This document shows positions 1 to 5,613 of a stretch of 5,613 nucleotides of DNA, piece after piece. Under the pieces are notes generated by a model. That model made no database searches. It saw only the letters and a program-made list of their open reading frames with translations, and had not been told where the DNA came from. A program made the translations under genes and the position numbers. The stretch comes from Bacteroidales bacterium UBA3663 (GTDB lineage: Bacteria; Bacteroidota; Bacteroidia; Bacteroidales; UBA3663): contig DFJU01000094.1 in the NCBI GenBank assembly GCA_002373755.1, positions 21,980-27,592 of the forward strand, written 5' to 3'. Numbering within the stretch: the first letter of the stretch is position 1; each line of letters starts with the position of its first letter.

Positions 1-1289
1 TCGGCAACACCCTGTTCGGTGACGAGGATGCGGACGCTGTGTTCGCTCGAATCGGTGTGGGTGACCATCGGCACGATTGACGAGATGGCGCCGCCCTTGG
101 CCAATGATGGGGTCGTGAAGATGCTCAGGAAGGCGTTGCGGGCGAAGTCGGCCGAACCGCCGATGCCGTTCATCATCTTGGTACCCATCACGTGGGTCGA
201 GTTGACGTTGCCGAAGATGTCGGCCTCAAGTGCCGTGTTCAGGGCGATGATGCCCAGACGGCGGATGCACTCAGGATGGTTGGTGATTTCCTGCGAACGG
301 AGCAGGAGTCGTTGGCCAAAGACATCCATGTGGCTGTACATTACGTCCAATGCGTCATCGGTCAGGCTCAACGACGAACCTGTCACGTAGTTGCATCGAC
401 CCTTAAGAATCAGGTCGATGACCGAGTTCTGGATCACCTCGGTGAACATCGAGAAGGCGGGCACGTCGGGATTGTCGCCCAGGGCGCCGATAACGGCATT
501 GGCCACATTGCCCACACCGCTCTGGAGAGGAAGGAATTCCTTCGGGATGCCGCCGCGCTTCAACTCGCTGACGAGGAAGTTGGATACGTGGGCGCCGATG
601 GCACGTGTGTCGTCGTCCAACGGCTTGAATCCGGCCTGATTGTCGCGCAGGTTGGTGTGAACCACGGCAATGACCTTCTTCGGGTCAACCTTCACGTCGA
701 TGGTGCCGATGCGGTCTCCAGGATGCGTGATCATGAACGGCTTGCGGTAAGGCGGCATTTCGGGCAGATAAATATCGTGCATACCCTTCAGACGGTCGCC
801 GTGGGCCGCATTCAGCTCGATGATGATCTTGTCGGCATGAGCCACAAGGTCGGGCACGATGCCCACCGATGTCGTGGCGATGAAGTTGCCGTCGGGAAGG
901 ATCTCGCTGGCCTCGACGATGGCGACATCCATCTTGCCGAGGAATCCGTAATAGACGTCCTGACCAATCATCGAGAGGTGGCAATCGAAATACTGCACCT
1001 CGCCGCTGTTGATGGCCTTGCGCATGTTGGCATTGCTCTGGAATGGTGTGCGGAACTTGACGGCATGGGCCAATGGCAATTCCGTATCGACTGCCGGGCC
1101 CGTGGCTCCGCCAGTAATCAGACCGATCTGGAATGGACGGCCTGCCTCATGTTCCTCGATTGCATACTTGGCGATGGCTGCGGGAACCGCTTTCGGGACA
1201 CCTACAGATGAAAAGCCACCAATACCTACAACATAATCATTTTTAATTAACCTTGCAGCCTCCTCGGCTGTCATTTCGGGGTAATTCAT
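1..1289 (-). CDS. Acetyl-CoA hydrolase/succinate CoA-transferase family protein (C-terminus beyond window)
   Basis: The reverse strand encodes 429 residues from ATG at 1289-1287 with no stop before the left edge. Family members run to about 500 residues, so roughly 70 are missing. Enzymes of this family move CoA between acyl groups (for example succinyl-CoA and acetate) through a glutamyl-CoA thioester, in the cytoplasm. Visible hallmarks are TAEEAARLIKNDYVVGIGGF near the N-terminus (residues 7-26), GVGNVANAV at 258-266, FTEVIQNS with the likely catalytic Glu284 (codon 438-440), NSTHVMGTKMMNGIGG from 363, and SADFARNAF after it. The last visible residues, VTEQGVA, normally lead into DLRG. The chosen start puts six residues before TAEEAA, as I recall for relatives; Met6 is an in-frame alternative. 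The gene is divergent from the esterases, with its own promoter. The exact CoA donor and acceptor cannot be decided from sequence. Succinate CoA-transferase is my preferred reading over plain acetyl-CoA hydrolase. Confidence 0.93.
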   Translation of the reverse strand, partial: MNYPEMTAEEAARLIKNDYVVGIGGFSSVGVPKAVPAAIAKYAIEEHEAGRPFQIGLITGGATGPAVDTELPLAHAVKFRTPFQSNANMRKAINSGEVQYFDCHLSMIGQDVYYGFLGKMDVAIVEASEILPDGNFIATTSVGIVPDLVAHADKIIIELNAAHGDRLKGMHDIYLPEMPPYRKPFMITHPGDRIGTIDVKVDPKKVIAVVHTNLRDNQAGFKPLDDDTRAIGAHVSNFLVSELKRGGIPKEFLPLQSGVGNVANAVIGALGDNPDVPAFSMFTEVIQNSVIDLILKGRCNYVTGSSLSLTDDALDVMYSHMDVFGQRLLLRSQEITNHPECIRRLGIIALNTALEADIFGNVNSTHVMGTKMMNGIGGSADFARNAFLSIFTTPSLAKGGAISSIVPMVTHTDSSEHSVRILVTEQGVA

Positions 1290-1322
1290 ACCTTAATTAA
1301 ATAATATTTAAAAAGTTGGGCG

Positions 1323-1354
1323 CAAAGATAGCCAAATTTTGCCAATGCAGCAAG
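1323..1354 (-). promoter_or_regulatory. Bacteroidota-type promoter of the CoA-transferase gene
   Basis: On the reverse strand a perfect -7 element TATCTTTG (TAnnTTTG consensus, 1330-1323) is preceded, after a 20-bp spacer, by CTTG (1354-1351), which supplies the TTG of the -33 element. Spacing and both boxes fit the primary sigma factor of Bacteroidota. Transcription would begin just downstream, giving a short A/T-rich leader of roughly 25-30 nt before the ATG at 1289. That leader has no strong Shine-Dalgarno, which is usual in this phylum. Confidence 0.7.
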
Positions 1355-1442
1355 CGTTGCTATCGAAAATCCCCGAAGGGTATATTTATTTCCAAATTTC
1401 ACAGGGCAGAAAATTAGGCGCATTTTATTTTTGCAATCGTAA

Positions 1443-1476
1443 TTTGTCAATTCGTCCGAAAAAAGCTGTAACTTTA
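1443..1476 (+). promoter_or_regulatory. Candidate promoter for the first esterase gene
   Basis: TTTG at 1443-1446 and TAACTTTA at 1469-1476 resemble the Bacteroidota -33 and -7 boxes. The spacer is 22 bp (a little long) and the last -7 base is A instead of G. It would give a leader of about 80 nt before the ATG at 1564. A competing perfect -7 box, TATTTTTG at 1426-1433, lacks any -33 match at the right distance. Either may be used; the sequence does not decide between them. Confidence 0.3.
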
Positions 1477-1563
1477 CGCCGCGAAATGTCGGCTTTCCCC
1501 ACATCGGAAGATTGTCTGAAACGAAAATCATTTACCATAAAAATATCCAACAAACCAAAAGAA

Positions 1564-2826
1564 ATGAAACAATTAACTACACTCCTCCTCTCACTTTCCG
1601 CGCTGACTGCAAGCGCGCAATCCTCATCTTTTACGACAATTGACATCCCGTTGCCCAAGGCTCCGCAATTTACCGACAGCATCGGCTACGGCTACGACCT
1701 CGAAACCTCGTGGGACGGCAAGTCCGCCGCTCCGTTTTTCATTTCGGCCAATGTTCCTGACGGCAACTACCGCGTGACGGTGACCATCGGCAGCAAGAAA
1801 CGCGCCGCCGAGACCTCAATCCGCTGCGAGAGCCGCCGCCTCTTCATCGAAAACCTCGCCACGAAGAAAGGCGAATTGGTCACAAAGACATTCATCGTCA
1901 ACAAGCGCGACGTGAACTTCGTCAACGAGAAAGGCCAGGCCGACCGCGTCAAACTGAAGAAGAACGAAGACGGCAAACTACATTGGGACAACAAGTTGAC
2001 ATTTGAAATCAATGGCGATGCGCCAGCCATCCAGAGCATCAGGATTGAACGCGACACGGTTTCGCCGACGCTCTACCTGTGCGGCAACAGCACCGTGGTT
2101 GACCAGTCGAACGAGCCTTGGGCCTCATGGGGCCAGATGATTCCACGCTTCCTCGACGACAGCCTCAGCGTGGCCAACTACGCGGAAAGCGGATTGGCCG
2201 CATCGTCGTTCCTCGCACAAAACCGTTGGGCGAAAATCTACAGCCTGCTGAAAAAGGGCGACTACGTGATTCTGGAGTTCGGCCACAACGACCAGAAGGC
2301 CGACGGCCATGTGGGCAACGGCGCCTACTACGCGTTCAGCCATCAGGTGAAGCAGATTCTTGACCAATGCCGCGCAAAGGGTGCGACGTTCATCATCTGC
2401 ACGCCGACCATGCGCCGCAGCTTCGAGGGCAACGTCGTGGTCAACACCCACAAGGACTATCCGGCTGCCGTGCGCGACATCGCCAAGCGCGAGGGTCTGC
2501 TCTGCATCGACCTGCAGGACATGACAAAGGCTTTCTACGAGGCAATGGGTCCCGAGAAATCGACCCAGGCTTTCGTCCACTACCCCGCCAACACCTGGCC
2601 GGATCAGCCTAAGGCATTGGCCGACAACACCCACTTCAACCCCTACGGTGCATACGAAATCGCCAAAATGGTGGCACAGGCCATCATGCAGTCGAATCTC
2701 GACGATTTGAAGAAGCACATCAGCGACGATTTCAAGGGCTTCAACCCAGCTCTGCCCGACCCCGTCGAGTCGTTCAAGTGGAACAACAGCCCGTTCGTGA
2801 ACATGACCAAGCCGGACGGAAACTAA
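1564..2826 (+). CDS. Secreted rhamnogalacturonan acetylesterase-like SGNH hydrolase (CE12-like) with N-terminal beta-sandwich domain
   Basis: A 420-residue protein. Start ATG 1564 is chosen because it begins directly with a signal peptide (K2, hydrophobic LTTLLLSLSALTA, cleavage probably after ASA at residue 18). The frame is open back to 1339, but that extension looks non-coding. No lipobox cysteine is present, so the protein is likely periplasmic or secreted. Residues about 20-165 form a beta-rich region resembling the galactose-binding-like domain found before YxiM/YesT-type esterases. Residues about 168-375 are the SGNH esterase: block I GNSTVVD with nucleophile Ser176, block II NYAESG with oxyanion Gly210, block III GHND with Asn242, and block V DNTH with catalytic Asp354 and His357. 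Block I has GNS where GDS is canonical; I recall the same in close Bacteroidota relatives. The family removes acetyl esters from galacturonate of rhamnogalacturonan I. Substrate is inferred from family resemblance. It is followed 196 bp downstream by a second esterase, possibly co-transcribed. Confidence 0.88.
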   Translation: MKQLTTLLLSLSALTASAQSSSFTTIDIPLPKAPQFTDSIGYGYDLETSWDGKSAAPFFISANVPDGNYRVTVTIGSKKRAAETSIRCESRRLFIENLATKKGELVTKTFIVNKRDVNFVNEKGQADRVKLKKNEDGKLHWDNKLTFEINGDAPAIQSIRIERDTVSPTLYLCGNSTVVDQSNEPWASWGQMIPRFLDDSLSVANYAESGLAASSFLAQNRWAKIYSLLKKGDYVILEFGHNDQKADGHVGNGAYYAFSHQVKQILDQCRAKGATFIICTPTMRRSFEGNVVVNTHKDYPAAVRDIAKREGLLCIDLQDMTKAFYEAMGPEKSTQAFVHYPANTWPDQPKALADNTHFNPYGAYEIAKMVAQAIMQSNLDDLKKHISDDFKGFNPALPDPVESFKWNNSPFVNMTKPDGN

Positions 2827-2828
2827 AA

Positions 2829-2915
2829 GTTCGCGTTGCGAACGCTAATACTCCGCTTCGCTTCGTGTTAATAGCTGCGCGTTAATGGTTCGCTACGCTC
2901 ACGTTAAAAGCGAAC
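2829..2915. repeat. Cluster of short inverted and direct repeats after the first esterase
   Basis: Just after the stop codon lies a perfect hairpin, GTTCGC-GTT-GCGAAC (2829-2843). The same arms recur as GTTCGCT (2888-2894) and AGCGAAC (2909-2915) with a 14-nt loop. GTTAA appears three times between them (2867, 2881, 2903), and GCTTCGCTTCG sits at 2855-2865. No U-tract follows either hairpin, so neither is a classical intrinsic terminator. The stretch looks like a dispersed intergenic repeat of the kind common in Bacteroidales, but copies elsewhere in the genome cannot be checked here. Confidence 0.55.
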
Positions 2916-2938
2916 ACGACAAAGTGGACGCAACATCA

Positions 2939-2954
2939 TTTATTCCCGAATAAA
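2939..2954. repeat. A/T-rich palindrome in the esterase intergenic region
   Basis: TTTATTC and GAATAAA form perfect 7-bp arms around a CC centre. The dyad could be a protein-binding operator for a dimeric regulator or a weak RNA hairpin. It lies about 70 bp before the second esterase start, where no TAnnTTTG promoter is visible. Confidence 0.4.
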
Positions 2955-2981
2955 ATATCCCCGCGACCGCATGGTCAAGCC

Positions 2982-2997
2982 CCTCCCCTCGGGGAGG
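2982..2997. repeat. G/C-rich palindrome just upstream of the second esterase start
   Basis: CCTCCCC and GGGGAGG form perfect 7-bp arms with only TC between them; in RNA the closing pairs would open into a 4-nt loop. It ends 25 nt before the ATG at 3023. The purine-rich GGAAGGGGG that follows at about 3000-3008 could pair with the C-rich left arm as an alternative, so the leader might affect translation. Similar CCCCTCCC-type repeats are, from memory, scattered through Bacteroidales intergenic regions. Confidence 0.45.
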
Positions 2998-3022
2998 ATG
3001 GAAGGGGGTCAAATCTATCAAT

Positions 3023-4717
3023 ATGAAAAAATACTTCATTCTGGCGCTGAGCCTGCTCATGGCGGCAAGTGCCATCGGACAAGAAAAAAAAGACGCCAAC
3101 GGCGTGAACGACACGACCGTCGATAAGTACAAGAAATCGGACGACGTGGGCAACAAATATGCCCGTCCCGTGGCCGGTTCGAGCCGAAAGGGCAAGAATC
3201 CGGTACTGCTGCTCATCGGCGACAGCACAATGCGCACGGGCACAAAGGGCAACGGCAGCAACGGCCAATGGGGCTGGGGCGCATTTGCCTACCAGTGGTT
3301 CGACACTACGCGGATTTCGGTCGAAAACCATGCCCTTGGCGGCACCTCGACCCGCACGTTCTACAACCAGCTTTGGCCGGACGTGCTCAAAGGTGTGAAG
3401 AAGGGCGACTACGTGCTCATCCAGCTGGGCCACAACGACAATGGTCCATTGGACACCTTCACCGCACGCAACAGCATCCGTGGCATCGACCCCGACACTG
3501 TGGCCTACGTCACCCTGCACGACTGCCGCAACCCGAAGGACAACGGCCGCAAGGACACCGTCTATAGCTACGGCGAATATATGCGCAAGTTCATCCGCGA
3601 CGTGCGGGCCAAGAAGGCCAACCCCATCCTCTGCTCGCTCACGCCACGCAATTCATGGGACAATGACACGACCATCACCCGCAAACTGGAGACCATCACC
3701 GCATGGCAGAAAGCCATCGCCGAGGAGATGAACGTACCGTTCGTCGATCTGGAGGACGTGAGTGCCAAGCGTCTGGAGTCGTTCGGCCACCGCAAGACGG
3801 ACTATATGTTCTACTACGTCGATAAAATCCACACCAGCAAGTTCGGCGCCGAGAACAATGCCTACAGCGCAGCATTGGCCATCCAGCAATGTCCCGACTG
3901 CAAGTTGAAGGACTATCTGGTCGATCTGACTCCAGTTACGGCCAATGTCAATCGTCAACCCGGCAAACCCGTCGTCTGGCTGTGCGGCGACAGCACCTGC
4001 AAGAACACCGACAAGGACTCGACCGGAATGTGGGGCTGGGGCAGCCAGGGATACCTTGTGTTCGATTCCACCAAAGTCACTTTTGCCAACGAGGCTATGG
4101 CCGGCCGCTCCTGCCGCACCTATCTGCGTGAGGGCCGATGGGACAAGGTCTATAACTCGCTGCAACCTGGCGACATCGTGCTCATCCAGTTCGGCCACAA
4201 CGATACGGGCAACGAAATCGGCCGCGGAAAAGACCGCAACGAGATTGCCACGGGCAAGGATTCGACCCATGTCTATAAGCACGAGACCACAGGCGAATAT
4301 CTGACCGTCTATAGTTTCGGCTGGTATCTGCGCAAGTTCATCGACGATGCCCGCGAGAAGGGCGCTACGCCGATTTTGTTGAGTCTGACGCCGCGCAACA
4401 TCTGGCCCGAACCGGGCGAGAAACGTCCGACCGACGACAGCAAGGGTCCAAACATCGAGCGCCGCAACGACTCGTACGGCAAGTGGTACCGCGAAGTGGT
4501 CGAGGCCACGGGCGTTGACTTCATCGACGTGCACAACCTGACCGCCGACTATCTGGATGCCATCGGCCGTGAAGCCACAAAGGCTTATTTCAACCACGAC
4601 CACACGCACACCAGTCTGAAGGGTGCACTGCAAAATGCGCGTAGCGTGCAGCAGGGTATGCGTGCCATCGGCTACAATGACATTCTGCGTCCGAGCAGTG
4701 ACAATATGTCCAAATAA
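3023..4717 (+). CDS. Secreted esterase with two tandem CE12-like SGNH domains
   Basis: A 564-residue protein starting with a signal peptide (KKYFILALSLLMAASA, cleavage near residue 19); no lipobox is seen. After a short polar linker (about 20-58) comes a first SGNH domain (about 60-290) with GDST (Ser68), NHALGG (Gly107), GHND (Asn138) and DKIH (Asp267, His270). A second domain (about 315-555) has GDST (Ser324), NEAMAG (Gly361), GHND (Asn393) and DHTH (Asp526, His529). Both also share WGWG, Y-S-x-G-x-Y-x-RKFI and LTPRN. The two serines are 256 residues apart and serine-to-histidine distances are 202 and 205, so both domains look intact and arose by internal duplication. Both most resemble rhamnogalacturonan acetylesterases, which deacetylate the pectin RG-I backbone; most family members have one catalytic domain. 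It follows the other esterase on the same strand and ends just before a strong terminator. Substrate is inferred; other acetylated polysaccharides are possible. Confidence 0.88.
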   Translation: MKKYFILALSLLMAASAIGQEKKDANGVNDTTVDKYKKSDDVGNKYARPVAGSSRKGKNPVLLLIGDSTMRTGTKGNGSNGQWGWGAFAYQWFDTTRISVENHALGGTSTRTFYNQLWPDVLKGVKKGDYVLIQLGHNDNGPLDTFTARNSIRGIDPDTVAYVTLHDCRNPKDNGRKDTVYSYGEYMRKFIRDVRAKKANPILCSLTPRNSWDNDTTITRKLETITAWQKAIAEEMNVPFVDLEDVSAKRLESFGHRKTDYMFYYVDKIHTSKFGAENNAYSAALAIQQCPDCKLKDYLVDLTPVTANVNRQPGKPVVWLCGDSTCKNTDKDSTGMWGWGSQGYLVFDSTKVTFANEAMAGRSCRTYLREGRWDKVYNSLQPGDIVLIQFGHNDTGNEIGRGKDRNEIATGKDSTHVYKHETTGEYLTVYSFGWYLRKFIDDAREKGATPILLSLTPRNIWPEPGEKRPTDDSKGPNIERRNDSYGKWYREVVEATGVDFIDVHNLTADYLDAIGREATKAYFNHDHTHTSLKGALQNARSVQQGMRAIGYNDILRPSSDNMSK

Positions 4718-4722
4718 ATAGT

Positions 4723-4739
4723 TTGGCACGGTTTTTGTT
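4723..4739 (+). promoter_or_regulatory. Sigma-54-like promoter motif upstream of groES
   Basis: TTGGCACG, then G plus TTT, then TTGTT, follows the -24/-12 pattern YTGGCACGrNNNTTGCW at every specified position except T for C in the -12 GC. GG (4725-4726) and G (4737) have the required spacing. Initiation would fall near 4750, inside the left arm of the terminator hairpin, about 100 nt before groES. No TAnnTTTG promoter was found between the esterase stop and groES. It begins six bases after the esterase stop codon. The match may be fortuitous, and no activator site is identified. Confidence 0.35.
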
Positions 4740-4744
4740 AAATG

Positions 4745-4787
4745 ACGGTTGCGATGAAATCCGAATCATCGCAACCGTTTCTTGTTT
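4745..4787 (+). terminator. Intrinsic terminator after the tandem esterase gene
   Basis: Perfect 13-bp arms ACGGTTGCGATGA (4745-4757) and TCATCGCAACCGT (4766-4778) enclose an 8-nt loop and are followed by TTCTTGTTT. It starts 27 nt after the stop codon at 4715-4717. It should end the esterase transcript and insulate groES from it. The U-tract is interrupted by C and G but the stem is very stable. Confidence 0.85.
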
Positions 4788-4848
4788 GGGTCACATCGGC
4801 CAACGAAACAGAAGCAAACATATTAACAACTTAAAAATATAAAGCACT

Positions 4849-5121
4849 ATGAACATTAAACCACTTGCAGACCGCGTGCTCGTTAAGCCAGCACCAGCCG
4901 AAACAAAGACCATCGGCGGTATCATCATCCCAGACACCGCAAAGGAGAAACCTCTGAAAGGCGAAGTTGTAGCCGCAGGCAACGGCACGAAGGACGAAGA
5001 AATGGTTCTCAAGGCCGGAGACAAAGTTCTCTATGGCAAATACAGCGGCCAGGAAATCGAAATCGAGGGCGAAAAGTTCCTCATCATGCGCCAGAGCGAC
5101 GTTTTGGCCGTATTGGCATAA
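4849..5121 (+). CDS. groES: Co-chaperonin GroES (Hsp10)
   Basis: A complete 90-residue GroES, the seven-subunit lid that caps the GroEL chamber during ATP-driven folding in the cytoplasm. It opens with [14 protein letters not shown] and carries the mobile loop [18 protein letters not shown] (about residues 18-35), whose GGIIIP tip binds Gro[12 protein letters not shown] (about 37-46), [11 protein letters not shown] (about 57-67) and a C-terminal [12 protein letters not shown] follow, all typical of the family. Length is slightly below the approximately 97 residues of E. coli, as usual in Bacteroidota. The leader is A/T-rich without a clear Shine-Dalgarno. groEL follows on the same strand after 137 bp, a longer gap than is common for this pair. 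Confidence 0.98.
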   Translation: MNIKPLADRVLVKPAPAETKTIGGIIIPDTAKEKPLKGEVVAAGNGTKDEEMVLKAGDKVLYGKYSGQEIEIEGEKFLIMRQSDVLAVLA

Positions 5122-5126
5122 ATATC

Positions 5127-5195
5127 TAAAGGTAACTAAGGGAGCGTAGAGACGTTTCATGAAACGTCTCAGGAGCGAAAGGGACAATACCTTTA
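5127..5195. repeat. Nested inverted repeat in the groES-groEL spacer
   Basis: A perfect 22-nt palindrome spans 5149-5170, with arms GAGACGTTTCA and TGAAACGTCTC and no loop. It is enclosed by an outer perfect 8-bp pair, TAAAGGTA (5127-5134) and TACCTTTA (5188-5195). GGAGCG occurs directly repeated on either side of the core (5141-5146, 5172-5177). The RNA would form a long hairpin starting six bases after the groES stop. No U-tract directly follows the core. From memory, very similar palindromes recur in Bacteroidales intergenic DNA, suggesting a dispersed element. A role in processing or attenuation between the two genes is possible. Confidence 0.6.
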
Positions 5196-5222
5196 TCTTT
5201 CTAAAAAACTCTCGACTTCTAA

Positions 5223-5613
<391 letters not shown>

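Noticed and set aside
192..1211. Long plus-strand open frame of 339 codons
   Set aside because: It is opposite the CoA-transferase, whose protein matches a known family along its full visible length. The forward translation shows no recognisable domain and is rich in Val/Asp/His/Leu, as expected from a mirrored frame.
1339..1563. 75-codon N-terminal extension of the first esterase frame
   Set aside because: The segment is A/T-rich, contains the promoter candidates and translates to a low-complexity basic sequence. A typical signal peptide begins at 1564.
2125..2718. Minus-strand open frame of 197 codons
   Set aside because: Shadow of the first esterase, which has a signal peptide and a full catalytic set in the opposite direction.
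2829..2843. Hairpin after the first esterase as an intrinsic terminator
   Set aside because: The stem is only 6 bp and is followed by GCTAATACTCC, not a U-tract.
2829..2997. CRISPR-like array in the esterase spacer
   Set aside because: The repeated units are 5-7 bp, irregularly spaced and partly inverted; there are no repeats of 20 bp or more with unique spacers.
2899..3520. Overlapping minus-strand open frames (2899-3261 and 2975-3520) covering the esterase spacer
   Set aside because: They run opposite the start of the tandem esterase, lack recognisable motifs and include the palindromic spacer.
3653..4729. Long minus-strand open frame of 358 codons
   Set aside because: It lies antisense to the tandem esterase, has no family features, and reflects the low stop frequency opposite G/C-ending codons.

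Overview
The window reads as chromosomal DNA of a Bacteroidota bacterium, most likely Bacteroidales and perhaps Prevotella-like. The reasons are a Bacteroidota-type promoter (TTG, 20-bp spacer, TAnnTTTG) in front of the first gene, A/T-rich leaders with no strong Shine-Dalgarno before the start codons, a 90-residue GroES and GroEL N-terminus of Bacteroidota type, and a family of secreted pectin esterases typical of gut and rumen Bacteroidales. The genus is inferred from recall, not from any search.

Layout: (1) On the minus strand, from the left edge to 1289, lies most of an acetyl-CoA hydrolase/succinate CoA-transferase family gene, cut at its C-terminus by the window edge. (2) A 274-bp divergent intergenic region carries its promoter and weaker promoter candidates for the opposite direction. 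(3) On the plus strand come two adjacent secreted SGNH esterases of the rhamnogalacturonan acetylesterase type (CE12-like). The first (1564-2826) has an N-terminal beta-sandwich domain plus one esterase domain. The second (3023-4717) carries two complete esterase domains in tandem. The 196-bp gap between them holds several palindromes and short repeats but no recognisable promoter. (4) A strong intrinsic terminator follows, overlapped by a sigma-54-like motif. (5) groES (4849-5121) and the first 118 codons of groEL (5259 to the edge) follow. They are separated by a 137-bp spacer with a nested inverted repeat and a short A/T heptad repeat.

Functionally, the two esterases probably remove acetyl groups from rhamnogalacturonan I in the periplasm or at the cell surface, exposing the backbone to lyases or hydrolases encoded elsewhere. 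No SusC/SusD pair, lyase or regulator is visible here. The esterase pair sits between two housekeeping functions: CoA transfer in central or fermentative metabolism, and the GroES/GroEL chaperonin.

No wholly new multi-gene system is evident. The most unusual elements are the tandem two-domain esterase, the dense palindromes around it, the sigma-54-like motif ahead of groES, and the nested inverted repeat inside the groES-groEL spacer.
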